Shown one piece after another: positions 1 to 8,907 of a DNA stretch of 64,000 nt. The stretch spans positions 496,001 through 560,000 of the forward strand of contig NZ_CP032349.1 in assembly GCF_005222205.1 (NCBI RefSeq), written 5' to 3'. A program made the translations under genes and the position numbers. Each line of letters opens with the position of its first letter. Position 1 is the stretch's first letter. The notes under the pieces were generated by a model. The model was not told the origin of the DNA, made no database searches, and was given only the letters and a program-made list of their open reading frames with translations. The stretch is from Azospirillum brasilense. GTDB lineage: Bacteria > Pseudomonadota > Alphaproteobacteria > Azospirillales > Azospirillaceae.

Positions 1-313
1 TGAGGATGGCCGGCTCGCTGATCTTGGCCATGTCCCAGGTGTAGGACTTCGCCTCGACCATCGAGCGGATCTGCGCCGTCGGCTCGGCGTTGGCCTGGAC
101 GCCGACGACCTCGATGCCGGTGGCCGCGGTGAAGGGCTTGTAGAAGACCTCGCCATAGGCCTTGGTGTAGATGCCGCCGTCATCGCGCACGACGATGCGC
201 TTGTTCTGCGCGCGGGCCGGGCTCCAGATCGCCGGCATGGCGAGCGCCGCGGTGCCGGCGGCGCCGGCTTTCAGCAGGGTGCGGCGGGACCAGCCGGTTT
301 GACGTGTGCTCAT
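1..313 (-). CDS. ABC transporter substrate-binding protein, N-terminal part
   Basis: Only the first 104 codons are in the window; the gene runs off the left edge. The protein starts with a Tat-type signal (SRRTLLK followed by an Ala-rich hydrophobic stretch and a cleavage-like APARAQ region), then a mature N-terminus NKRIVVRDDGG typical of family 1 extracellular solute-binding proteins of the spermidine/putrescine (PotD-like) type. It should bind a small organic solute in the periplasm for an ABC importer encoded further left. A GAGGAG ribosome site precedes the ATG. It lies 58 bp downstream of the FAD-linked oxidase on the same strand, so the two are probably co-transcribed. The ligand cannot be deduced. 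Confidence 0.8.
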   Translation of the reverse strand, partial: MSTRQTGWSRRTLLKAGAAGTAALAMPAIWSPARAQNKRIVVRDDGGIYTKAYGEVFYKPFTAATGIEVVGVQANAEPTAQIRSMVEAKSYTWDMAKISEPAIL

Positions 314-371
314 GTCGGAACTCCTCGAAGATGGGCCGGGACGGCGGATGGGCGGGGAAGGACGGCGGGAA

Positions 372-1799
372 TCAGCCCGGCGGCAGCAGCCGTCCGGGGT
401 TGAGGATGTTCTGCGGGTCGAGCGCCTGCTTGACGGCGCGCATCAGCGCCAGCTCGGCCGGCGGCTTGTAGCGGGCCATCTCGGCGAGCTGGACGCGGCC
501 GACTCCGTGCTCGGCGCTGAAAGTGCCCTTGAGCCGGGCGGCCTCGTCGTTGACGGCGTGGCGCAGCGCGGCGGCGAGCGCGTCGCGGTCGCCCGATGCG
601 GCGGCCTCCCAGGCGTCGAAGGTGAAGAAGGGGATGAAGTGGACGTTGCCGTCGCCGAGATGGGCCACCACGATCACCGGCAGGTCGGGCACCAGGGCGC
701 GCACCGCCGCGGTCGCCGCCGCGATGAAGGCGGGCACCGCCGACAGCGGCACCGCGCAGTCGGTGGTCAGGCCGACGCCGGCCTTCTTGTTGGCCTCCGA
801 CACGCTGTGGCGCACCTCCCACATGGCGTGGCGCTGCGCCTCGCTGGACGCCAGCGCCGCGTCGCTGAGCAGGCCGTCGGCGAAGGCCTCCTCCAGGATC
901 GCCTGAAGCTCGGCGTCGAGCGCCTCGCCGGAGCCGTTGTCCGACAGCTCGATCAGCACATGCCAGTCGGCCTCGCTCTCGATCGGGCTGCGGCGGCCGG
1001 GGACATGGCCGACCACCAGATCGAGCTGGAGGCGGTTGATCATCTCGAAGGCGGACAGCCGGGCCGCGCTGCGCGCCTGCACGCGGGTCAGCAGGGTCAG
1101 CGCGTCCTCCGGCGACGCCATGCCGACCCAGGCCACCGCGTGGCGCGTCGGCAGCGGGTGCAGCTTCAGCGTCGCCGCGGTGATGATGCCGAGCGTGCCT
1201 TCCGAGCCGATGAACAGATGCTTCAGGTCGTAGCCGGTGTTGTTCTTGCGCAGGCCGTACAGGCCCGACCAGATGGTGCCGTCGGCCAGAACGACCTCCA
1301 GCCCCAGCACGTTCTCGCGCGTGTTGCCGTAGCGCAGGACCGACGTGCCGCCGGCGTTGGTGGCGATGGTGCCGCCGATCTGGCAGGAGCCCTCGGCGCC
1401 CAGGCTGACCGGATAGAGCCGACCGGCCGCCGCGGCGGCCTCCTGCACGGTGGCGAGGACGCAGCCGGCCTCGACATCCATCGTGCTGTTCACCGGGTCG
1501 ATGGCGCGGACCGCGCGCATGCGGGTCAGGCTGAGGATGACCGGGGCGGGGCCGGACTCCGACGGGACGGCGCCGCCGCACAGGCTGGTGTTGCCGCCCT
1601 GTGGCAGGACCGGCACCCCGTGCTTGGCGCAGCACCGCACCACGTCGGCCACCTGCCCGGCGTTGGCGGGGCGCGCGAGGCAGAGCGCCGGGCCGCGGTA
1701 ACGCCCGCGCCAGTCCTCGGTCACGGCGTCCAGATCGGCGGGGTCGGTCAGGACGGCGTCGGCGCCGATCAGGCTCGTCAGTTCAGCGATCACGTCCAC
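372..1799 (-). CDS. FAD-linked oxidase (GlcD / D-2-hydroxyacid dehydrogenase family)
   Basis: 475 aa if started at the GTG at 1799, which has an AAGGAG ribosome site seven bases upstream; an upstream ATG at 1823 lacks one. The N-terminal half is the FAD-binding PCMH domain (LARPANAGQVADVVRCC, then PQGGNTSLCGGAVP, and the GGTIATNAGGTSVLRYGNTR flavin-binding stretch near residue 125). The C-terminal half is the FAD-oxidase C domain, with HLGDGNVHF and the closing SAEHGVGR motif. Family members oxidise D-2-hydroxy acids (D-lactate, glycolate, D-2-hydroxyglutarate) and pass electrons to a quinone or flavoprotein acceptor. The exact substrate is unknown. It probably shares an operon with the binding protein downstream. 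Confidence 0.88.
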   Translation of the reverse strand: MDVIAELTSLIGADAVLTDPADLDAVTEDWRGRYRGPALCLARPANAGQVADVVRCCAKHGVPVLPQGGNTSLCGGAVPSESGPAPVILSLTRMRAVRAIDPVNSTMDVEAGCVLATVQEAAAAAGRLYPVSLGAEGSCQIGGTIATNAGGTSVLRYGNTRENVLGLEVVLADGTIWSGLYGLRKNNTGYDLKHLFIGSEGTLGIITAATLKLHPLPTRHAVAWVGMASPEDALTLLTRVQARSAARLSAFEMINRLQLDLVVGHVPGRRSPIESEADWHVLIELSDNGSGEALDAELQAILEEAFADGLLSDAALASSEAQRHAMWEVRHSVSEANKKAGVGLTTDCAVPLSAVPAFIAAATAAVRALVPDLPVIVVAHLGDGNVHFIPFFTFDAWEAAASGDRDALAAALRHAVNDEAARLKGTFSAEHGVGRVQLAEMARYKPPAELALMRAVKQALDPQNILNPGRLLPPG

Positions 1800-1962
1800 G
1801 CGCGATCTCCTTGATCTATCCATTATTCAATCGCTATGCGATTGCTTCAACTGGAATATGATAACTTGAGATTTGTGCTCCAACAAACTTCTTTTTGCAG
1901 AGAGGACGAATTTTCGGTGTGCGGAAGGGTCGGCGCAGGCGCTGTCAGGCCATGCCGGCCCT

Positions 1963-1984
1963 AAAGCGGATTGCAATCCGCTTT
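1963..1984. repeat. Perfect 22-bp palindrome
   Basis: AAAGCGGATTG followed directly by its exact reverse complement CAATCCGCTTT. It shares the AAAGCG outer arm with a second palindrome 68 bp to the right. It could be an operator, a mobile-element relic or an intergenic repeat; the sequence does not decide. Confidence 0.7.
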
Positions 1985-2051
1985 GGATCGCGACGGCGGT
2001 CCCGGCCGCACATGCGGCCGAAGCCCGCCGGCAAGTGAGGCGATGTGAGTC

Positions 2052-2075
2052 TAAAGCGAACGGAAGTTCGCTTTA
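2052..2075. repeat. Inverted repeat, 10-bp arms
   Basis: TAAAGCGAAC, spacer GGAA, then GTTCGCTTTA. Arms are perfect. The outer TAAAGCG is the same as in the palindrome at 1963, suggesting a shared family or shared binding protein. Confidence 0.65.
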
Positions 2076-2147
2076 GGAAAGCCCGCTCCCCGCCTGTTGC
2101 GAAGGCCCAGGGTTCCGGCGGTCATGGCTATGCGGTGGGGGCCGGGA

Positions 2148-2625
2148 TCAGCAGGTCTTCCACGGTGCGCGCTCGCCGTCACGGATTTGGCGCTTCTCCT
2201 CCCGGGTCAGCCGCTGCCGGGGCGCCTCCACAATGGAGGCGTCGATGATCTGGCTGACCAGGGCGAAGTCGCCGCGCTCCTTCAATGCCGTGTCGAAGCG
2301 GGCGAGCAGGCCTTCCATCGCTCCCGCCGTTGCCAGCGCCTCGCGGAACAGCCAGACCGTCGTGCGGTCCGGAACCCGGTCGCTCAACCCCAGCCCAAGG
2401 AAACGCATGAACGGCAGCCGGTCGCGCACCTGATACTCCGCCTGCTCGTCCGACAGCCCATATAGCGCCTGCAGCACCAGGATCTTGAACATCATCACCG
2501 CGTCCAGCGGCGGCCGGACCATGTCGAAGTCTACCACCGACGACAGACGTTCCAGTGGATCGCCGCACGTTGCTCAGCTCCGCGCAGCGGTCCTGAAGCT
2601 CGAACAGCCCAGCTTGCCCGGCCAT
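2148..2625 (-). pseudogene. IS5-family transposase remnant (frameshifted, truncated)
   Basis: The N-terminal block MAGQAGLFELQDRCAELSN and the downstream block (DPLERLSSVVDFDMVRPPLD, MMFKILVLQALYGLSDEQAE, RDRLPFMRFLGLGLSDRVPD, TTVWLFREAL) are both typical IS5-type transposase sequence but lie in different frames; the shift falls near 2570. Between DMVRPPLDA and MMFK the usual linker of about 20 residues is missing. The frame ends at 2148 after EEKRQIRDGE, so the whole catalytic C-terminal half is absent. This is a dead fragment of an insertion sequence left between two transport operons. No clear terminal inverted repeats were found. Confidence 0.8.
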
Positions 2626-2900
2626 GTCCCGTCTTCCTTCGCCCTTAAGTAAAGGGAATAACGAGAACGCCGGTCGCGCTATGGTTTTTCGAGGCTTCCA
2701 CCTGACGGAACCCTGTCCGGCGCGCCGCGCTCCGGTCCCCAATGCCTGCATGCGCATGTTCATCCGAGCACAAACGCTGTTCAATTTTGGACGATTGCGC
2801 GAACTCAACAAGCAAATAGGATGAATAAAAATGAATTAGCGAACTAATTTGGTGATTGGGCGCCGCCGGTGGTCCCATCACCCCTGCCGTGGAGAGACTT

Positions 2901-4508
2901 ATGGATCGCCGTACCTTCCTGGGTGCGATGGCCGGGCTGGTGCCCGCCGCCGCCTTCACCCGCACCGCCGCCTTCGCCCAGAGCAGTCCCGCGGCCTCCT
3001 CCGGCTCCCGCCCGCTCTCCATCGGGGCGATCTCGGCCCCGAACTCGCTGGACCCCCATTTCTATCAGTCGCCGACCAACAATCAGACCCTGCGGCAGAT
3101 CTTCGACCCGCTGGTGACCGAGGACGCGACGGGAACGCTGCGCCCCCTGCTGGCCGAATCCTGGCGGGCGCTGGACGAGACGACCTGGGAATTCAAGCTG
3201 CGTCCGGGAATCCGCTTCCACGACGGCACGCCGCTCACGCCGGACGACATCGCCTTCACCATCGAGCGGGTGCCCAACGTTCCGAACAGCCCCGGCTCCT
3301 TCGTGCCCTACGTGCGCAACGTCGCGGCGGTGGAGGTGGTCGACGACCGGACCTTCCGCATCCGCAGCAAAACGCCGAACCCCTTCCTCGACCGCGACTT
3401 CACGAACCTCTACATCCTGTCGCGCAAGATCCACGCAGGCGCCGAGACGGCGGATTTCACCTCCGGCAAGCTGGCCGTCGGCACCGGGGCCTTCCGCTAC
3501 GCCGGTTTCACCGTCGGCCAGCAGATCGAGTTGGAGCCCAACCCCGGATATTGGGGCCGGACGCCGGGCTGGAGCCGCATCCGCACCCGCTTCATCCCCG
3601 ACGCCGGGGCGCGCGTCGCCGGGCTGCTGTCGGGCGACCTCGACCTGATCGACGGCGTGCCGGTGCAGGACGTGGCCCATCTGACCGCCGACAAAAATGT
3701 GGAGATCTTCAGCGTCGCCAGCGCCACCAGCGCCTATCTGTTCCCCGACGCCAGCCGCGACCAGGCGCCCTTCGTCACCGACCGCGCCGGCCGGCCGCTG
3801 GACCGCAACCCGCTGAAGGACGTGCGGGTGCGCCAGGCGCTGTCGCTGGCCATCGACCGCAAGGGCATCGTGGAGCGGTTGCTGCTCGGCCAGGGCACGC
3901 CCGCCGACCAGTTCGCCCCGCCGCCCGCCCTGGACCGGCTGCCCAATCGCGCGCCCATCACCGTGGACGTCGCCCGCGCCAAGCGGCTGCTGGCGGAGGC
4001 TGGCTATCCCGACGGCTTCGGGCTAATCATCCACGGGCCGAGCGGCTTCTTCACCGGCGACGTCGCGGTGCTCCAGGCCATCGCCCAGGGCTTCTCGCGC
4101 ATCGGGGTGGAAACCAAGGTGGAGACGCTGCCGATCGCCACCTTCTTCTCCCGCGCCACCAACCGGGAATTCGCCCTGTTCCTGACCACCTACGCCACCA
4201 CCAACAGCGCGGAGCTGCTGCGGCAGGTGGTGCTGACCAAGAACCAGGACACCGGGGCCGGCCCCTTCAACCGCCAGCGCTATTCGAACCCCAAGCTGGA
4301 CGCGCCGCTGCTGGCAGCACTCGGCGATTTCGACGCCGAACGGCGGGTCGCCCGCATCCGCGACGCGCTGGCCGCGCTGGAGGAGGACGTGGGCGTCATC
4401 CCGGTCTTCTACCCGCGCTTCAACTGGGCGGGGCGCAAGGGCTACGTGCGCTTCGTTCCCGGCAACGCCTTCGGCCACACCAACGCCGTCTTCGCCGAGC
4501 CGGTCTGA
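2901..4508 (+). CDS. ABC transporter substrate-binding protein, family 5 (peptide/nickel/opine type)
   Basis: 535 aa. It starts with a Tat-like signal (MDRRTFLGAMAG, then hydrophobic, then TAAFAQ) and continues with the family 5 solute-binding signature: ISAPNSLDPHFYQS, LAESWRALDETTWEFKLRPG, FHDGTPLTPDDIAFTIER. The start at 2901 follows GGAGAG; an upstream in-frame ATG at 2856 would put the twin arginines too far in. It captures the ligand in the periplasm for the permeases DppB/DppC-like at 5958 and 6950. It is the first gene of a six-gene operon. The amidase directly downstream suggests an amide-bearing ligand rather than a plain dipeptide. Confidence 0.9.
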   Translation: MDRRTFLGAMAGLVPAAAFTRTAAFAQSSPAASSGSRPLSIGAISAPNSLDPHFYQSPTNNQTLRQIFDPLVTEDATGTLRPLLAESWRALDETTWEFKLRPGIRFHDGTPLTPDDIAFTIERVPNVPNSPGSFVPYVRNVAAVEVVDDRTFRIRSKTPNPFLDRDFTNLYILSRKIHAGAETADFTSGKLAVGTGAFRYAGFTVGQQIELEPNPGYWGRTPGWSRIRTRFIPDAGARVAGLLSGDLDLIDGVPVQDVAHLTADKNVEIFSVASATSAYLFPDASRDQAPFVTDRAGRPLDRNPLKDVRVRQALSLAIDRKGIVERLLLGQGTPADQFAPPPALDRLPNRAPITVDVARAKRLLAEAGYPDGFGLIIHGPSGFFTGDVAVLQAIAQGFSRIGVETKVETLPIATFFSRATNREFALFLTTYATTNSAELLRQVVLTKNQDTGAGPFNRQRYSNPKLDAPLLAALGDFDAERRVARIRDALAALEEDVGVIPVFYPRFNWAGRKGYVRFVPGNAFGHTNAVFAEPV

Positions 4509-4519
4509 GGAATCCCGCC

Positions 4520-5950
4520 ATGTCCCTGTTTTCCGACTACCAGGCCCACGACGCGGTGGGCCTCGCCGCCCTCGTCCGGCGCCGCGAAGTGTCCCCGGCC
4601 GAGTTGCTGGACTCCGCCCTGGCCCGGCTGGAGGCGGTCAACCCGCTCATCAACGCCGTGGTCGACCGGTTCGCCGAGGACGCCTTCGCCCAGGCCCGGA
4701 CCCTGACGGGGGAGGAGCCGCTGGCCGGCGTGCCCTTCCTGCTGAAGGATCTGAACATCCAGGTGCGCGGGCGGCGCACCAGCAACGGCAGCCGTCTGTG
4801 GCGCGACCATGTGGCGGTCAAGGATTCCACCGTCACGGCGCGCTACCGCGCCGCCGGGCTGGTGCTGTTCGGCTTCACCAACACCGCGGAACTCGGGCTG
4901 GCCTGCGAGACGGCGCCGGCCCTGTTCGGCCCAACCCGCAACCCGTGGAATGTGGAGCGCAGTGTCGGCGGCTCCTCCGGCGGGGCGGCGGCGGCGGTGG
5001 CGGCGGGCATCGTTCCGGCGGCCCACGCCACCGACGGCGGTGGGTCCATCCGCATCCCGTCCTCCAACACCGGCACCTTCGGGCTGAAGCCGACGCGCGG
5101 GCGCAACCCCTTCGGCCCCGACCTGGGGGAGGGCTGGAACGGCCTGTCGGTCCACCACGCCATCACCCGCTCGGTGCGCGACAGCGCCGCCCTGCTCGAC
5201 GCCACCCACGGGCCGGAGCCGGGCGACCCCTACGCCGCGCCGCGCTTCGACGGGCGCTACATCGACCTCGTGGAGCGCGATCCCGCACCGCTGCGCGTGG
5301 CCTTCCAGACCGTGGACCATGAGGGGCGCGCCGTCGATCCCGCCGCCGCCAAGGCCGTCACCGACGCGGCGGCGCTGCTCGAATCGCTCGGCCACCGGGT
5401 GGAGGAGGCCAGCCCCGGCGTGGACGGCGCCGCTCTGAAAAGGGCGACGCGCATCATCGTCGCCTCCAACATCGCCAACGTCCTGCGCGCCCGCGAAGAG
5501 GTGTTGGGGCGGCCCATCGAGCCGGACGAGCTGGAGCCGATCACCCGGCTGTGGGCCGGGGAGTCCACCCGTTACAGCGGCGCCGACCTCGCCCGGTCCA
5601 TCTGGACGATCCACGGCCTGTCGCGCCTGTTCGGACGCTTCTTCCAGAGTTACGACGTGCTGCTGACCCCGACCTTCGCCGCCCCGCCGCTGCCCATCGG
5701 CACGGTGGACATGCAGAGCGCGGATCTCGACGGCTATTACGAGACGCTGCGCCGCTACAGCGCCTTCACCTCCGTCTACAACAGCGCCGGCATCCCGGCG
5801 GCCAGCGTGCCCTTCGCGCTCGCGGACGGGCTGCCGGTGGGCGTGCAGATTGCCGCCCCGCTGGGCGAGGACGGGCGCGTGCTCCAGCTCGCCGCTCAGA
5901 TCGAGCGCGTCCGGCCCTGGGCCGGCCTGTACCCGCCGCTTCCGGTGTAG
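4520..5950 (+). CDS. Amidase signature family hydrolase
   Basis: 476 aa. The Ser-Ser-Lys triad of the amidase signature family is visible: the lysine in PFLLKDLN, the bridging serine in VGGSSGGAAAAV and the nucleophile serine in TDGGGSIRIPSS. The length is usual for the family (GatA-like fold). There is no signal peptide, so it acts in the cytoplasm on an imported amide, splitting it to acid plus ammonia or amine. It starts 11 bp after the binding-protein stop and precedes the permeases, so it belongs to the uptake operon. The substrate is unknown; the family is too broad to guess. Confidence 0.9.
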   Translation: MSLFSDYQAHDAVGLAALVRRREVSPAELLDSALARLEAVNPLINAVVDRFAEDAFAQARTLTGEEPLAGVPFLLKDLNIQVRGRRTSNGSRLWRDHVAVKDSTVTARYRAAGLVLFGFTNTAELGLACETAPALFGPTRNPWNVERSVGGSSGGAAAAVAAGIVPAAHATDGGGSIRIPSSNTGTFGLKPTRGRNPFGPDLGEGWNGLSVHHAITRSVRDSAALLDATHGPEPGDPYAAPRFDGRYIDLVERDPAPLRVAFQTVDHEGRAVDPAAAKAVTDAAALLESLGHRVEEASPGVDGAALKRATRIIVASNIANVLRAREEVLGRPIEPDELEPITRLWAGESTRYSGADLARSIWTIHGLSRLFGRFFQSYDVLLTPTFAAPPLPIGTVDMQSADLDGYYETLRRYSAFTSVYNSAGIPAASVPFALADGLPVGVQIAAPLGEDGRVLQLAAQIERVRPWAGLYPPLPV

Positions 5951-5957
5951 GCGCCTG

Positions 5958-6953
5958 ATGACCGGAGCGATGGCGGGCTGGCTGGTGCGGCGGTCGGCGC
6001 AGGCCGCCCTGGTGGTGCTGGCGATGACGGTGCTCGTCTTCGTCGGCCTTCATGTCGCGGGCAACCCAGTGGACATCCTGGTCCCGCCGGAGGCCGACGC
6101 GGCGGAGCGGGCGCGCGTCGCCGCGTCCTTCGGCTTGGACCAGCCGCTGTGGCGGCAGTATCTGCTGTTCGTGGGGCGCGCGCTCCAGGGCGATCTGGGG
6201 CGCAGCTTCATCTACAACCAGCCGGCGCTGGCGCTGGTCGTCGAGCGGCTGCCGGCGACGCTGGAACTGTCGCTGGCCGCCTTGGTCCTGGCCGCCGGGC
6301 TGGGGATCGGTCTCGGGCTCTACGCCGGGCTGCGCCCGCGCGCGGCGGCGGCGCGGCTGATCATGGCGGGCAGCGTGGTCGGGCTGAGCCTGCCCGGATT
6401 CTGGGTCGGGCTGATGCTGGTGATCGGCTTCTCGGTGCGGCTCGGCTGGCTGCCCAGTTCGGGGCGGGGGGAGACGGTGGCGGTGCTGGGGGTGGGCTGG
6501 TCCTTTTTGACCGCCGACGGTCTGGCCCATCTGATCCTGCCCGCCGCCAACCTCGCCTTGTTCAAGCTGGCGCTGATCCTGCGGCTGACCCGCGCCGGGG
6601 TGCGGGAGGTGGTGCATCTCGATTACGTCCGCTTCGCCCGCGCGCGGGGGCTGGCCCCGTCGCGGGTGATCGGCGTGCACATCCTGCGCGCCATCCTGAT
6701 TCCCATCGTCACGGTGATCGGGCTGGAGTTCTGCTCCACCGTCGCCTTCTCCATGGTGACGGAGAGCATCTTCGCCTGGCCCGGCATGGGGCGGCTGATG
6801 GTGGAGAGCATCCATGTGCTCGACCGGCCGGTGATCGTCGCCTATCTGGTCGCGGTGGTCCTGCTGTTCGTCGCGGTGAACCTGCTGGCCGACATCCTCT
6901 ACCGGCTGCTCGACCCGCGCGTCGGCACCGCCGGAGCGGGGAGCGGAGCATGA
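5958..6953 (+). CDS. ABC transporter permease, DppB/OppB-like
   Basis: 331 aa integral membrane protein of the binding-protein-dependent permease family. Features seen: an N-terminal membrane helix (AALVVLAMTVLVFVGLHVAG), a DQPLWRQYLLFVG loop and QGDLGRSF typical of DppB, and the EAA loop (HLDYVRFARARGLAPSRVIG) that docks on the ATPase. The ATG at 5958 lies seven bases after the amidase stop; an alternative ATG is at 5970. It overlaps the next permease by four bases (ATGA), so translation is coupled. It forms the channel with the DppC-like partner. Confidence 0.9.
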   Translation: MTGAMAGWLVRRSAQAALVVLAMTVLVFVGLHVAGNPVDILVPPEADAAERARVAASFGLDQPLWRQYLLFVGRALQGDLGRSFIYNQPALALVVERLPATLELSLAALVLAAGLGIGLGLYAGLRPRAAAARLIMAGSVVGLSLPGFWVGLMLVIGFSVRLGWLPSSGRGETVAVLGVGWSFLTADGLAHLILPAANLALFKLALILRLTRAGVREVVHLDYVRFARARGLAPSRVIGVHILRAILIPIVTVIGLEFCSTVAFSMVTESIFAWPGMGRLMVESIHVLDRPVIVAYLVAVVLLFVAVNLLADILYRLLDPRVGTAGAGSGA

Positions 6954-7900
6954 GCAGCCTTGCCGAGGAAGGCCCGCCGCCCGCCCATTCCGTCGCCGAA
7001 CCGTCCCCGTCGCCGCCCCTGTCGCCAATGCGCGTCCTGTGGCGGGACTTCGCCGCCTCCCGGGTGGCGCTGGGCAGCCTCGCCGTCTTCCTGCTGCTTG
7101 TGGCCGCCGCCGTGCTGGCCCCCTGGATCGCGCCGCAGAACCCGTTCGACCTGACCCAACTCGACCTGCTCGACGGGCGGCTGCCGCCGGGGGCGGAGGG
7201 GGCGCTGGTCGGCACCTACTGGCTGGGCACCGACGACCAGGGGCGCGACATGCTGTCGGCCATCCTGTTCGGGCTGCGGCTGAGCCTGCTGGTCGGCATC
7301 GGCTCGGCGGTGGTCGCCGGCGCGCTCGGCACGCTGGTCGGGCTGGTCGCCGCCCAGTCCAGAGCCCAGGCGGGCGGGCGCACCGACACGGCGCTGATGC
7401 GGCTGGCCGACCTGCAACTGTCCTGCCCGTCCATCCTGATCGCGCTGATGGTGATCGCCTTCCTGGGGCGCGGCACCGGCAACGTGCTGCTGGCGCTGGT
7501 GCTGGTCGAATGGGCCTATTACGCCCGCGCTGCCCGCTCGGCGGCGCTGGTGGAGCTGAAGGCGGAGTATGTGGAGGCGGCGCGCGGACTCGTCCTGCCC
7601 TCCTGGTGGATTCTGCTGCGCCACGTCCTGCCGAACTGCCTGCCGTCGCTGGTGGTGATCGCCACGACCCAGGTCGCCCGCGCCATCGCGCTGGAGGCGA
7701 CGCTGAGCTTTCTCGGTCTCGGCGTGCCGGTGACCGAGCCGTCGCTCGGCCTGCTGATCGCCAACGGGCGGCAGTATGTGCTGTCCGGGGAGACCTGGAT
7801 CAGCCTCTACCCCGGCGTTGCCCTCCTGCTGCTGATGGCGGCGATCAATCTGGCCGGTGACCGTTTCCGCGACGCCCTGAATCCGAGGCTCGGCCAATGA
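6950..7900 (+). CDS. ABC transporter permease, DppC/OppC-like
   Basis: 316 aa. A Pro/Ser-rich cytoplasmic head of about 25 residues precedes the first membrane helix (VALGSLAVFLLLVAAAVLAP). TYWLGTDDQGRDMLSAILFG is the characteristic DppC/OppC N-terminal motif, and LKAEYVEAARGLVLPSWWIL is the EAA loop. The start overlaps the DppB-like stop (ATGA) and the stop overlaps the following ATPase start in the same way. It pairs with the upstream permease to import the ligand delivered by the binding protein at 2901. Confidence 0.9.
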   Translation: MSSLAEEGPPPAHSVAEPSPSPPLSPMRVLWRDFAASRVALGSLAVFLLLVAAAVLAPWIAPQNPFDLTQLDLLDGRLPPGAEGALVGTYWLGTDDQGRDMLSAILFGLRLSLLVGIGSAVVAGALGTLVGLVAAQSRAQAGGRTDTALMRLADLQLSCPSILIALMVIAFLGRGTGNVLLALVLVEWAYYARAARSAALVELKAEYVEAARGLVLPSWWILLRHVLPNCLPSLVVIATTQVARAIALEATLSFLGLGVPVTEPSLGLLIANGRQYVLSGETWISLYPGVALLLLMAAINLAGDRFRDALNPRLGQ

Positions 7901-8907
7901 CCGCCACCCTTCCGTTGCTGGAGGTGCGCGGCCTGCGCACCGAACTGCCCGCGCGCCAGGGCGCGCTGAACGTGCCCCTGAACGTTCTGGACGGGGTGAG
8001 CTTCTCCCTCGGCCGCGGGCGCATCCTGGGTCTCGTCGGCGAGTCCGGGTCGGGCAAGTCGGCCACCGCCTTCTCCATCATGGGGTTGCTTGATCCGCCG
8101 GCGCGGGTGGCCGGCGGCTCGATCCGCTTCGCCGGGCGGGAGTTGGCCGGCCTGCCGGAGCGGGAGCTGCGCCGCCTGCGCGGCAACCGCATCGCCATGA
8201 TCTTCCAGGATCCGATGATGACGCTGAATCCCGTGCTGACCATCGGCGCCCAGATCGTCGAGACCGTGCTGGCCCACACCCGCGTCGGCCGGGCCGAGGC
8301 GCGGCGGCGGGCGCGCGACGCGCTGGGCCGGGTCGGCGTGCCGGGGCCGGAGGAGCGGCTGGACGCCCACCCGCACGAGCTGTCCGGCGGCCTGCGCCAG
8401 CGGGTGGCGATCGCCATGGCGCTGCTGCACGACCCGGACCTGATCATCGCCGACGAGCCGACCACCGCGCTCGACGCCACCATCCAGGCGCAGATTCTGC
8501 GGGAGATCCGCGGGCTTGCCGGCGGAGCGTTCGGTGGGGGCGGGCGGACGGCGGTGCTGTGGATCACCCACGACCTGTCGGTGGCCGAACAGCTCTCGGA
8601 CGAGATCGCCGTGATGTACGCGGGCCGCATCGTCGAGCAGGCCCCGGCGGCGGAGTTGCTGTCCCGCCCGGCGCACCCCTACACCGCCGGGCTGCGCGCC
8701 AGCCTGCCGCGCGGGCCGCGGGGCAGCCGGCTGACGCCGATCCCCGGCCTTCCGCCGACGCTGGCCGGACGCCCGGCGGGCTGCACCTTCCGCCCGCGCT
8801 GCGCCGCCGCCGTGCCCGCTTGCGCCGCCGATCCGCCCTGGCAGGGGCGGGCGGACGGGCGGGGCGGCGTGCGTTGCCTGAATCCCGGTCAGGAGGCGCC
8901 GCGATGA
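7897..8907 (+). CDS. ABC transporter ATP-binding protein, DppD/OppD-like
   Basis: 336 aa ATPase. Walker A GESGSGKS near residue 49, Q-loop IFQDPMMTLNP, signature LSGGLRQR, Walker B LIIADEPTTALD, and the H-loop WITHDL. The C-terminal oligopeptide/dipeptide ATPase extension with its cysteine pattern (CTFRPRCAAAVPAC) is present, which places it in the peptide-importer subfamily. It is coupled by four-base overlaps to the permease before it and the second ATPase after it. Confidence 0.92.
   Translation: MTATLPLLEVRGLRTELPARQGALNVPLNVLDGVSFSLGRGRILGLVGESGSGKSATAFSIMGLLDPPARVAGGSIRFAGRELAGLPERELRRLRGNRIAMIFQDPMMTLNPVLTIGAQIVETVLAHTRVGRAEARRRARDALGRVGVPGPEERLDAHPHELSGGLRQRVAIAMALLHDPDLIIADEPTTALDATIQAQILREIRGLAGGAFGGGGRTAVLWITHDLSVAEQLSDEIAVMYAGRIVEQAPAAELLSRPAHPYTAGLRASLPRGPRGSRLTPIPGLPPTLAGRPAGCTFRPRCAAAVPACAADPPWQGRADGRGGVRCLNPGQEAPR

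Larger units (their letters stand above)
1800..2147. other. Intergenic region with two palindromes
   Basis: No credible gene. The part near 1810-1900 is AT-rich compared with its surroundings and probably holds the promoter of the leftward FAD oxidase operon. The rest carries two related palindromes (listed separately) and leads into the transposase remnant. Confidence 0.5.

Noticed and set aside
306..1814. A 502-codon plus-strand frame opposite the FAD-linked oxidase
   Set aside because: It is antisense to a gene with clear FAD-binding motifs and shows the usual shadow composition.
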